A stretch of 64,000 nucleotides of DNA from the NCBI RefSeq assembly GCF_026072635.1, contig NZ_AP023081.1:2440501-2504500 (forward strand). Direction: 5' to 3'. Below, in pieces: positions 8,189 through 15,401 of this stretch. Position 1 is the stretch's first letter, and each line of letters begins with the position of its first letter. A program made the translations under genes and the position numbers. The notes under the pieces were generated by a model that had not been told where the DNA came from, searched no databases, and saw only the letters and a list, made by a program, of their open reading frames with translations. This DNA is from Pseudomonas solani. Lineage in GTDB: Bacteria > Pseudomonadota > Gammaproteobacteria > Pseudomonadales > Pseudomonadaceae.

Positions 8189-9127
8189 ATGCCGCAAAAA
8201 AACTACAAGACACCAATAATCGCCTATTTCTGCCTTGCTCTCTCAATGTGTATGGTCGGTAGTAATATCGGTATTGGTAAGATAGTTGTAGCAGAACTGC
8301 CGGTTTTTCTCTTCGCTGCGTTGCGCTTTCTAATTGCAACTCTCATTCTTGCCCCTGGTATGATCAGGCCCTCATTTCGACATGGGCTTAATTCGTCTAG
8401 CTGGGGTGGGCTTTTTATGCAGTCTTTCTTTGGCTGCTTTCTTTTTAGCCTCTTTATGCTCTATGGCGTGATCTACACTTCGGCGACAAGTGCCGGCATC
8501 ATCACGAGCGCACTTCCGTCAGTCATAGCACTTTTAGCATGGCTATGGCTTCGTGAAAGAGTAGATGGCCGGGGTGCAACTGCTATCGCGCTTGCTGTGC
8601 TGGGCATCGCGTTGCTAAACGTGCACGACGCAAGCTCTTCTGAAAAGAGCAGCATGCTGGGTAATGTGCTGGTACTTTGTGCGGTTCTTGCTGAGGCGCT
8701 ATTTGCGGTTTTCTCTCGTCGGCTTTCGTTATCTGTTCACCCGTGGGCTATGGCGTTTGGAGTTAACCTCATAGGTGCACTGCTTTTTCTTCCTCTCGCT
8801 ATTCCCCAAGCAATTGCTTTTGACTGGAGCACGCCTAGTGTAGAGCTATGGTGTTGGATTTTGCTGTACTCCATTACTGCTAGCGTGCTCTCCTTTCTTC
8901 TGTGGTACAGAGGTATCTCAGAGGTGCCAGCCAACGTAGCAGGCCTGTTCACTGGGGTTATGCCCGTCAGTGCAGCATTGATCGGCTTGCTAGTACTGGG
9001 GGAGTTGATGTCGACAGGTCACCTGATCGGCATGGGGCTGGTTCTGGCGTCAATTTTATTCGGCGCTAAGACGAGGCCAGATTCCTCGCGAGGTCACTCA
9101 GAAAGTGCGAGCGAGGTGTCCGAGTGA
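8189..9127 (+). CDS. EamA/DMT-superfamily exporter
   Basis: This hydrophobic protein of about 312 residues has ten predicted helices in two EamA halves, the layout of RhaT/YdcZ/RarD-like exporters. The first half contains ALRFLIATLIL and TSATSAGIITSALPSVIALL, and the second half repeats the pattern (VPANVAGLFTGVMPVSAALI). The start at 8189 gives MPQKNYKT; an ATG at 8174 would add five residues. It follows the YggS gene by about 40 bp on the same strand and closes the operon. Members of this family expel amino acids, nucleobases and other small metabolites, so it is a natural export step for whatever the enzymes make. No terminator was recognised directly after it. Confidence 0.88.
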   Translation: MPQKNYKTPIIAYFCLALSMCMVGSNIGIGKIVVAELPVFLFAALRFLIATLILAPGMIRPSFRHGLNSSSWGGLFMQSFFGCFLFSLFMLYGVIYTSATSAGIITSALPSVIALLAWLWLRERVDGRGATAIALAVLGIALLNVHDASSSEKSSMLGNVLVLCAVLAEALFAVFSRRLSLSVHPWAMAFGVNLIGALLFLPLAIPQAIAFDWSTPSVELWCWILLYSITASVLSFLLWYRGISEVPANVAGLFTGVMPVSAALIGLLVLGELMSTGHLIGMGLVLASILFGAKTRPDSSRGHSESASEVSE

Positions 9128-9211
9128 GCTGTTCCTGACGCTGGCGTTTACCTCCGGCCAGGGTTTAGAAGCTTCTAGTTGGGCTTTAGCTTCGGTAGTC
9201 ATCCTTTGGAG

Positions 9212-9431
9212 CTTCTGCATCGGCAAGGTCTGCTCCCTGGCGTTGATGAACGAAACCTCCCCGAGTCCATTGACGACAATTTGGGCGGGTTTGCCCGCGA
9301 GCCCGACCATGGCCGCTTCTGGAATGACGGTGCGTAAGATTTCTTCAGCGTTGCCGTGCCCTCTGCCGACCGCCCAGGAGCTGGACCGCCTGGCCGAGGA
9401 ACTGTGCCAGGAAGTGGGGCGCTTCCGCTGA
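9212..9431 (+). pseudogene. Relic of the chemoreceptor gene (internally deleted copy)
   Basis: Bases 9216-9260 align with 3511-3555 of the chemoreceptor (gcatcggcaag, ctccctggcg, acgaaacc shared). Bases 9284-9361 align with about 3622-3700 (cccgcgagcccg, ccatggccg, ttcttcagcgttgccgtg shared), with substitutions and a deletion between them. The copy then jumps about 1 kb to the last 21 codons, which are almost identical to the intact gene and end at the stop at 9429-9431. The HAMP and signalling domains are missing, so this cannot be a receptor. It shows that a longer chemoreceptor segment once lay here. Confidence 0.85.
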
Positions 9432-9499
9432 GTCCGGCCGTTCCGCCGCAATGAAAAAGGCGCCCCGATGGGCGCCTTTTCTTTGGGTCGCGTTCTGCC
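9368..9499. repeat. Right copy of 132-bp direct repeat
   Basis: This is the partner of 4756-4887, differing at one visible position. Here the repeat abuts an intact tlpA 3' end, whereas the left copy abuts an intact chemoreceptor. That is the pattern expected when a circular molecule inserts by one crossover, or when a tandem duplication is later eroded. Confidence 0.9.
9454..9485. terminator. Terminator between the island and tlpA (second copy)
   Basis: The hairpin AAAAGGCGCC-CCGAT-GGGCGCCTTTT is identical to the one after the intact chemoreceptor. It lies 22 bp beyond the tlpA stop and can terminate both the island transcript and the leftward tlpA transcript. Confidence 0.82.
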
Positions 9500-9506
9500 A
9501 GGGCGC

Positions 9507-10313
9507 TCACTCGGTGGTCAGGCTCTCCAGCTCACGGTTGAGGCTGGCCCGGGACAGTTCGCCCATGTGGCTCTTCAGCATCCGCCCCTGGCCGTCGTAG
9601 AACAGTGTGGTCGGCAGGCCGTAGGAGCCGGTCAGCGCGCCGAAGCGGTTGCCGCCGTCGATCAGCACGTCCTGCACCTCCAGGCCCTGCTCCTGCAGGA
9701 AGCGTTTCACGTGCTCGGCGTTCTCGCCCTGGTTGATCAGCACGAAGCGCAGGTCGGGCCGGGCCTGCTGGGCCGCTTGCAGGGCCGGCATCTCGCGGCG
9801 GCACGGCGGGCACCAGGTGGCCCAGAGGTTGATCACCAGCGGCCGGCCGTCCAGTTCGCGGATATCCACAGGCTTGCCGTCGAGGTCGCTCAGTGCCACC
9901 TCCGGCAGCAGCCGGCCACGTTCCAGTGCCCCCAGCAGTGCGCTGCCCCCGCCCCAGAGCGTGGCGCCCACCAGCAGGGCGATACCCAAGGGGCGGCGCA
10001 CGGCTGGGTGGCGACGGGCATGGAGAATGCCCACCAGTGCCGCCAGCGCCAGGCCGGGCAGCAGGAGGAAGCCGCCGTCGCGGATATCCAGCATGCGCCA
10101 GGGTTCGGCACGGTACTCGGCGAAATAGAAAGCGACGAAGGCGAGACGCGCCGCCAGCCCCCCGGCGACCAGCATGGCGAATAGTGCGCCTTCGGGATTG
10201 GCGCCTCGTTTGCGCCCCAGCCACCAGCCACAACCGAGTGCGGCGAAGAAGCCCAGGTAGAAAAGCGCCTGGGAGGCGGAAAGGGCGACAGGGCCGATTT
10301 GCAGGCTGTTCAT
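9507..10313 (-). CDS. TlpA-family thiol:disulfide oxidoreductase with N-terminal membrane domain
   Basis: The protein has 268 residues. The N-terminal half (about 1-115) has four hydrophobic segments and resembles a shortened prolipoprotein diacylglyceryl transferase-like membrane module. The C-terminal half is a thioredoxin fold of the TlpA/ResA/DsbE type: LVINLWATWCPPCRREMPAL holds the CPPC active site, and YGLPTTLFYDGQG contains the cis-proline. The protein is probably anchored in the inner membrane with its thioredoxin domain in the periplasm, reducing disulfides, for instance during cytochrome c maturation. The start at 10313 begins MNSLQIGPVALS. The frame stays open upstream across comM, but that is spurious. 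Confidence 0.9.
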   Translation of the reverse strand: MNSLQIGPVALSASQALFYLGFFAALGCGWWLGRKRGANPEGALFAMLVAGGLAARLAFVAFYFAEYRAEPWRMLDIRDGGFLLLPGLALAALVGILHARRHPAVRRPLGIALLVGATLWGGGSALLGALERGRLLPEVALSDLDGKPVDIRELDGRPLVINLWATWCPPCRREMPALQAAQQARPDLRFVLINQGENAEHVKRFLQEQGLEVQDVLIDGGNRFGALTGSYGLPTTLFYDGQGRMLKSHMGELSRASLNRELESLTTE

Positions 10314-10407
10314 TGAGGTGGACCAGGTGGCTTGGCGGGTGGGGCCGCAGTATGCCATCGGCCCTGGCGTGGCCCGGCGGCGCAAGTGTTTCCCTGCTTT
10401 ACGGGGC

Positions 10408-11903
10408 TCAGGGCTCGGTGGCCGGGCGGTACTGCAGCGCCTCGGCCAGGTGCTGGCGGGCAATGGCCGGGGTGCCATCGAGGTCGGCGAGGGTGCGGGC
10501 GACCTTGATGATGCGGTGTGCGGCGCGCAACGACAGGCCGAGGCGTTCGCAGGCGTTTTCCAGCCAGCGACGGTCCTCCACCACCAGCGGGCAGTGGCGA
10601 CGCAGGCCCTGGAGGTCGAGAAACGCGTTGGCGCAGCCCTGGCGATCGAGCTGGCGCTGGCGGGCCAGGGCCACGGTTTTCGCCGCGCTGGCACTGTCCT
10701 GGCCGCCGGGCTTGGGGTCGTCCAGCGAGGTGGCTTCGCGGGCGACGGTGAGGTGCAGGTCGATGCGGTCGAGCAGCGGGCCGGAGAGCTTGGCGCGGTA
10801 GCGCTGGATCTGCTCCGGGGTGCAACGGCATGGGTTGGTGATGTCGCCCAGGTAGCCGCAGGGGCAGGGGTTCATGGCGGCGACCAGCTGGAAACGCGCC
10901 GGGAAGCGCACCCGGTCGTTGGCCCGGGCGATGACGATCTCGCCGCTTTCCAGGGGCTCGCGCAGGACCTCGAGAACCTTTCTGTCGAACTCCGGCAACT
11001 CGTCGAGAAACAGCACGCCCTGGTGGGCCAGGGTGATTTCTCCGGGGCGGGGCTTGCTGCCGCCGCCCACCAGGGCGGGCCCGGAGGCGCTGTGGTGCGG
11101 CTGGCGGAAGGGGCGGTGCGGCCAACTGTCCAGTGGGGTGTTGCTGGCCACCGAGTGGATGGCGGCGACTTCCAGTGCCTCCTGCTCCTGCAAGGGCGGC
11201 AGCAGGCCGGGCAGGCGGCTGGCGAGCAGCGTCTTGCCGGTGCCGGGCGGCCCGGAGAGCAGCAGATTGTGGGCACCGGCGGCGGCCACCAGCAAGGCGC
11301 GCTTGGCGGCCACCTGGCCCTGTACTTCGGCGAGGTCCGGGTAGGCGTCGGCGCGGTTCGGCAGGCCGGCGGAGGCATAGGGTTCGAGGGGCGTTTGCCC
11401 GGTGAGGTGCGCGGCCAGTTCCAGCAGGTGGCCGACGGCGATCACCCGCAGGCCGCTGGCGAGGCTGGCTTCTTCGGCATTGTCCTTCGGCACCACCAGG
11501 GTGCGCCCTGCCGCGCGGGCGGCAAGGGCAGCGGGGAGGACGCCCTGGACCGGGCGCAGCGCGCCGGAGAGGGCCAGCTCACCGAGGCATTCCACCTCGG
11601 CCAGGCTGGCGACCGGCACCTGGCCGCTGGCGGCGAGGATGCCGAGGGCCACGGCCAGGTCGAAACGCCCGCCGTCCTTGGGCAGGTCGGCCGGCGCCAG
11701 GTTCAGGGTGATGCGCCGCAGCGGGAACTCGAAGCCGCGGTGAGGATGGCGCTGCGCACGCGGTCCTTGCTTTCCTTGACCGCCGCTTCCGGCAGGCCGA
11801 CCAGGGCCAGGGACGGCAGGCCGTTGGTGAGGTGCGCTTCCACGGTTACGGCAGGCGCTTCGACGCCTACCTGGGCGCGGCTGTGAACGAGGGCCAGGGA
11901 CAT
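10408..11903 (-). pseudogene. comM: YifB/ComM Mg-chelatase-like AAA+ ATPase, apparent one-base frameshift
   Basis: The true N-terminus is on one frame (11903 to about 11737, MSLALVHSRAQVGVEAPAVT ... KDRVRSAILTA). The rest is on the next frame (GFEFPLRRITLNLAPADLPK onward to 10408). Adding one base near 11735, where the plus strand reads gaagccgcgg instead of gaagcccgcgg, restores a 498-residue protein of normal YifB length. The remainder is intact: Walker A LSGPPGTGKTLLA, Walker B GVLFLDELPEF, the MNPCPCGY cysteine motif and the C-terminal Mg_chelatase region. ComM is a hexameric helicase that promotes branch migration during natural transformation. One-base loss in a C run, seen in two other genes of the window, suggests sequence error rather than inactivation. 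Confidence 0.88.
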
Positions 11904-11937
11904 GATCGCTCCTTGATCGCGTCACCCGCCCGCCGGG

Positions 11938-12201
11938 TCACTCGTTCGGCGGAGGGGTGGGCGTGGCTTCCAGCTCGGCGACCTTGGCTTCCAGGGCCTC
12001 GAGGCGGGCGCGGGTACGGGCGAGGACGGCCATCTGGCTGTCGAATTCCTCGCGGCTTACCAGGTCGAGCTTGCTGAAGGCGCTCTGCAGCAGGGCTTTG
12101 AACTGGGTTTCGAATTCGGCGCGGGGCAGCGGGGTATCGCCGCTGAACAAGCGGGAGGCGTGGGCACCGAGGGCGTCTAGCAGAGCTTTGGGTGGCAGCA
12201 T
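11938..12201 (-). CDS. ubiK: Ubiquinone biosynthesis accessory factor UbiK
   Basis: This 87-residue protein of the BMFP (YqiC) family is largely helical, with a C-terminal coiled coil (ARTRARLEALEAKVAELEA) and a short proline-rich end. The family motif FKALLQSAFSKLDLVSREEF, containing the FDxQ-type continuation EEFDSQM, is present. UbiK binds UbiJ and assists the late cytoplasmic steps of ubiquinone synthesis under oxygen; it forms trimers and touches lipids. It lies just upstream of comM on the same strand, as in other Pseudomonas. The start at 12201 gives MLPPKALLDAL. Confidence 0.9.
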   Translation of the reverse strand: MLPPKALLDALGAHASRLFSGDTPLPRAEFETQFKALLQSAFSKLDLVSREEFDSQMAVLARTRARLEALEAKVAELEATPTPPPNE

Positions 12202-12270
12202 GATGGGCTTCCATAGTCAGGCGGCGGGCAGTCTACCACGCGGGGTGAATGGCCGATCCCGATGGGCGGC

Positions 12271-12319
12271 GCACAATTTTTGAGCAATGGCTGTTCGCCG
12301 GGTGCGCCATCTTGGTGCG
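12271..12319 (+). promoter_or_regulatory. Two putative NtrC (GlnG) binding sites upstream of glnK
   Basis: Bases 12303-12319 read TGCGCCATCTTGGTGCG, close to the NtrC palindrome TGCACC-N5-GGTGCA. Bases 12271-12285 read GCACAATTTTTGAGC, matching the GCAC-N7-GTGC core at all but one position. The two centres are 33 bp apart, three helical turns. They lie about 77-140 bp upstream of the sigma-54 promoter, a normal enhancer position. The match is by eye to the known consensus; binding is inference. Confidence 0.7.
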
Positions 12320-12395
12320 CGATGCCGGGGCATCTTCCGGCGCCGAGGGGGCATACGGCCAGTATCTGCTTGAAAAACTGCGCTTTTGGTGGAGC

Positions 12396-12411
12396 TGGCA
12401 AGCTTTCTGCT
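12396..12411 (+). promoter_or_regulatory. Sigma-54 (-24/-12) promoter for glnK-amtB
   Basis: TGGCAAGCTTTCTGCT matches the sigma-54 consensus TGGCACG-N4-TTGCW, with GG and GC at the required spacing. It predicts a start near 12422 and an untranslated leader of about 190 bases before glnK. Together with the NtrC sites this fits induction under nitrogen limitation. Confidence 0.7.
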
Positions 12412-12611
12412 TTAGGCCATACGACGCATGCACCGATGCAGTACCGGTGTGTCGGGCGAGGCGGGGGAGTGTTTCGCCGGAAGCGGTTGGTCTGCGTTCG
12501 AAGTGGCCGAGCCAGGGCGGTTCGACGCGTTACAAAGCCAGACACTGCGCTTAGACTTGAGCCGGGTTCGTTTTTCCTGGGGCAAGTCCACCAAATACGG
12601 GAGAGAGTTTC

Positions 12612-12950
12612 ATGAAGCTAGTCACTGCCATCATCAAGCCGTTCAAACTCGATGACGTGCGCGAGTCGCTGTCCGAGATCGGCGTGCAGGGCATCACCGT
12701 TACTGAAGTCAAAGGCTTCGGTCGGCAGAAGGGTCATACCGAGCTGTACCGTGGCGCGGAATACGTGGTCGATTTCCTGCCCAAGGTGAAGATCGATGTC
12801 GCCATCGCCGACGATCAACTGGATCGCGTGATCGAGGCCATCACCAAGGCAGCCAACACCGGCAAGATCGGTGACGGCAAGATCTTCGTCGTCAATCTGG
12901 AACAGGCCATCCGCATCCGTACCGGCGAAACCGGCACAGACGCGATCTAA
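12612..12950 (+). CDS. glnK: Nitrogen regulatory protein P-II (GlnK)
   Basis: This 112-residue protein has the exact P-II length. Tyr51 in the T-loop (ELYRGAEYVVDF) is the uridylylation site for GlnD. The PROSITE-type segments KVKIDVAIADD and TGKIGDGKIFV, the latter in the ATP/2-oxoglutarate cleft, are both present. The trimer reads cellular nitrogen and energy state; when de-uridylylated it docks on AmtB and blocks ammonium entry. It is 34 bp upstream of amtB in the conserved glnK-amtB operon and follows a leader carrying putative NtrC sites and a sigma-54 promoter. The ATG is preceded by GGGAGAG. Confidence 0.97.
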   Translation: MKLVTAIIKPFKLDDVRESLSEIGVQGITVTEVKGFGRQKGHTELYRGAEYVVDFLPKVKIDVAIADDQLDRVIEAITKAANTGKIGDGKIFVVNLEQAIRIRTGETGTDAI

Positions 12951-12984
12951 GCCTCCGAACCCCAACGCCCCAGGAGAAAACAAC

Positions 12985-14304
12985 ATGACTCTGCGTAAAG
13001 CCGCAGGGCTAGGAGCCCTTTTGTCCCTCGTTACCCCCGGCCTCGCCATGGCCGCTGACGAGGTCGTGCTGAACAGCGGTGATACCGCGTGGATGCTGAC
13101 CGCTACCGCGCTGGTGCTGTTCATGACCATTCCCGGCCTGGCGCTGTTCTACGGCGGCATGGTGCGTTCCAAGAACATCCTCTCGGTGATGATGCAGTGC
13201 TTCGCCATCACCGGCCTGATCAGCATCCTCTGGGTCGTCTTCGGCTACAGCCTGGCCTTCGACACCACCGGGATGGAGCAGGGCGTCGTCAACTTCAACT
13301 CCTTCGTCGGTGGCTTCGGCAAGGCCTTCCTGTCCGGTCTGACCGTCGACAGCCTGACCTCCGCCTTCCCTGAAAGCGTGTTCATCACCTTCCAGATGAC
13401 CTTCGCCATCATCACCCCGGCCCTGATCGTCGGTGCCTTCGCCGAGCGCATGAAGTTCTCCGCGATGCTGATCTTCATGGCCATCTGGTTCACCCTCGTC
13501 TATGCACCGATCGCCCACATGGTGTGGAGCGGCAACGGTGGCCTGATGTGGGACTGGGGCGTACTGGACTTCGCTGGCGGTACCGTGGTGCACATCAACG
13601 CCGGTGTCGCCGGCCTGGTGGCCTGCCTGGTACTGGGCAAGCGCAAGGGCTACCCGACCACTCCGATGGCCCCGCACAACCTGGGCTACACCCTGGTCGG
13701 CGCCGCCATGCTGTGGATCGGCTGGTTCGGCTTCAACGCCGGCTCCGCCGTTGCCGCCAACGGTACCGCCGGCATGGCCATGCTGGTCACCCAGATCGCC
13801 ACGGCCGCCGCTGCCCTGGGCTGGATGTTCGCCGAGTGGCTGACCCACGGTAAGCCGAGCGCCCTGGGCATCGCTTCCGGCGTGGTCGCCGGCCTGGTCG
13901 CCATCACCCCGGCTGCCGGCACCGTCGGCCCGATGGGCGCCCTGATCATCGGCCTGGCCGCTGGCGTCCTGTGCTTCTTCAGCGCCACCAGCCTGAAGCG
14001 CAAGCTGGGCTACGACGACTCCCTGGACGCCTTCGGCGTACACGGCATCGGCGGCATCATCGGTGCCCTGCTGACCGGCGTGTTCGCGGCCCCGGCCCTG
14101 GGTGGCTTCGGCGCCGTCGAAGACATCGCCAGCCAGGTGTTCATCCAGTTCAAGGGCGTCGCCTTCACCGTGGTCTACACCGCCATCGTCACCTTCGTGA
14201 TCCTCAAGGTACTGGACCTGGTGATGGGCCTGCGCGTCAGCGAAGAGGAAGAGACCGTAGGCCTCGACCTGGCTCAGCACAACGAGCGCGGCTACAACCT
14301 GTAA
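12985..14304 (+). CDS. amtB: Ammonium transporter AmtB
   Basis: The protein has 439 residues. A cleavable signal peptide of about 23 residues (MTLRKAAGLGALLS, cleaved after AMAA) precedes eleven membrane helices. Landmarks include IPGLALFYGGMVRSKN, DFAGGTVVHINAGVAGLV with the first pore histidine, and FGVHGIGGIIGALLTG with the second. The trimeric inner-membrane channel takes up ammonium and is gated by GlnK encoded just upstream. The ATG at 12985 follows CAGGAGAA. The longer open frame beginning inside glnK is not real. A strong hairpin terminator follows. Confidence 0.97.
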   Translation: MTLRKAAGLGALLSLVTPGLAMAADEVVLNSGDTAWMLTATALVLFMTIPGLALFYGGMVRSKNILSVMMQCFAITGLISILWVVFGYSLAFDTTGMEQGVVNFNSFVGGFGKAFLSGLTVDSLTSAFPESVFITFQMTFAIITPALIVGAFAERMKFSAMLIFMAIWFTLVYAPIAHMVWSGNGGLMWDWGVLDFAGGTVVHINAGVAGLVACLVLGKRKGYPTTPMAPHNLGYTLVGAAMLWIGWFGFNAGSAVAANGTAGMAMLVTQIATAAAALGWMFAEWLTHGKPSALGIASGVVAGLVAITPAAGTVGPMGALIIGLAAGVLCFFSATSLKRKLGYDDSLDAFGVHGIGGIIGALLTGVFAAPALGGFGAVEDIASQVFIQFKGVAFTVVYTAIVTFVILKVLDLVMGLRVSEEEETVGLDLAQHNERGYNL

Positions 14305-14427
14305 GCGCCATGGCCCGGCTCCGCGCCGGGCCCTGTCGAGGCGGCCATGGGCCGTCGTACCTGGGGCTCTGGCTCGCTCGAGGTCGCTGTCGCCGCAAGG
14401 CGTCTGCAGAAGATGCAACACGAGCCG

Positions 14428-14460
14428 CAAAGGGCGCCCGCAAGGCGCCCTTTGCTTTTT
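14428..14460 (+). terminator. Terminator after amtB
   Basis: AAAGGGCGCC-CGCAA-GGCGCCCTTT is followed by GCTTTTT, about 125 bp after the amtB stop and just before yjbQ. Confidence 0.85.
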
Positions 14461-14510
14461 CTGGAGCCGCGCTAGAATGCGCGCCGACGAGTTCGAAGCG
14501 GGAGACGTGC

Positions 14511-14936
14511 ATGTGGCAGCAGACCCTGATCAGCCTGCGCGCACGGCCACGCGGCTTTCATCTGGTGACCGATGAGCTGCTGGCGAATTTGCCGGAACTG
14601 CGACGCTGTCGCGTCGGTCTGTTGCACCTGTGGTTGCAGCACACATCGGCATCACTGACCGTCAATGAAAATGCCGACCCCTCGGTGAGGCGCGATTTCG
14701 AGCGATTCTTCAATCGCCTCGTGCCCCAGGGCGAGGGTGGCTACGAACATGACTATGAAGGCCCGGATGACCTTCCGGCGCATTTCAAGTCGAGCCTGCT
14801 GGGCTGCCAGCTGATGCTGCCGATACAGGAAGGGCGGCTCGCGCTGGGAACCTGGCAGGGGATTTACCTGGGCGAACACCGCGATCATGGCGGCGTGCGC
14901 CGGGTCGTCGCCACGCTCAACGGCGAGGCGATCTGA
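14511..14936 (+). CDS. YjbQ family protein (UPF0047; secondary thiamine-phosphate synthase-like)
   Basis: The protein has 141 residues, the usual family length. Family motifs are RARPRGFHLVTDEL near the start, LWLQHTSASLTVNENADPSV in the centre and LGTWQGIYLGEHRDH near the end; the histidines in these lie at the proposed metal or phosphate site. E. coli YjbQ has weak thiamine phosphate synthase activity, but its normal role is unsettled. It stands alone between the amtB terminator and sutA, as in other Pseudomonas genomes. The ATG at 14511 is preceded by GGGAGA. Confidence 0.9.
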   Translation: MWQQTLISLRARPRGFHLVTDELLANLPELRRCRVGLLHLWLQHTSASLTVNENADPSVRRDFERFFNRLVPQGEGGYEHDYEGPDDLPAHFKSSLLGCQLMLPIQEGRLALGTWQGIYLGEHRDHGGVRRVVATLNGEAI

Positions 14937-14952
14937 TTTTTTTCCAGTGGCG

Positions 14953-14981
14953 TTAGCACGCTGGCGCGGCTGGGCTATAAC
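14953..14981 (+). promoter_or_regulatory. Candidate sigma-70 promoter for sutA
   Basis: TTAGCA (14953-14958) and TATAAC (14976-14981) are separated by 17 bases and lie 32 bp before the sutA start. The spacing is ideal and the -10 good; the -35 is only partly matched. Confidence 0.45.
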
Positions 14982-15012
14982 TAACCTGCTTTGGCAAGAC
15001 AAGAGGTAGAAC

Positions 15013-15342
15013 ATGAGCGACGAAGATCTGGAACAAGACGAGCTCGAGGCATCCGACGAGGATGAGGGCGAGGAGCTTGCGGCGGCCGAAGACAGCGATG
15101 ACGGCGATAGCGAGAGTGACAGCGAATCCCCAGCGTCCGGCGGCAAGAGCAAGGGCAAGAAGGCGGCGGTAGAAGTCGAAGAACTGCCCAGCATCGAAGC
15201 CAAGCAGAAGGAGCGCGATGCGCTCGCGCGGGCCATGGAAGATTTCCTGGCGCGCGGTGGCAAGGTGCAGGAAGTCGAGCCCAATGTGGTTGCCGACCCG
15301 CCCAAGAAGCCGGACAGCAAGTACGGCAGCCGCCCCATCTAA
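15013..15342 (+). CDS. sutA: RNA-polymerase-binding regulator SutA
   Basis: This small 109-residue acidic protein has a first half of disordered Asp/Glu/Ser sequence (DEDLEQDELEASDEDEGEEL), then a basic patch KSKGKKAAVEV, a short helix (IEAKQKERDALARAMEDFLA) and a flexible tail ending SKYGSRPI. This is the architecture of SutA, known from P. aeruginosa, which binds RNA polymerase and raises expression of ribosomal and maintenance genes during slow growth. The helix is the conserved core. It is a monocistronic gene with its own likely promoter and a strong terminator, placed between yjbQ and the HAD gene as in P. aeruginosa. Confidence 0.88.
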   Translation: MSDEDLEQDELEASDEDEGEELAAAEDSDDGDSESDSESPASGGKSKGKKAAVEVEELPSIEAKQKERDALARAMEDFLARGGKVQEVEPNVVADPPKKPDSKYGSRPI

Positions 15343-15357
15343 GGCTTGCCGTCACAT

Positions 15358-15387
15358 GAAAAAGCCCGCTATCAGCGGGCTTTTTCA
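15358..15387. terminator. Bidirectional terminator between sutA and the HAD gene
   Basis: GAAAAAGCCCGCT-ATC-AGCGGGCTTTTTC is a near-perfect hairpin with A and T tracts, lying between two convergent genes. Confidence 0.92.
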
Positions 15388-15401
15388 TGGCTGGCGAACG
15401 C

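Noticed and set aside
9128..9211. A short minus-strand frame beginning MTTEAKAQLEASK with an AAGG before the ATG.
   Set aside because: It is only about 35 codons, runs into the end of the exporter gene and has no known relative.
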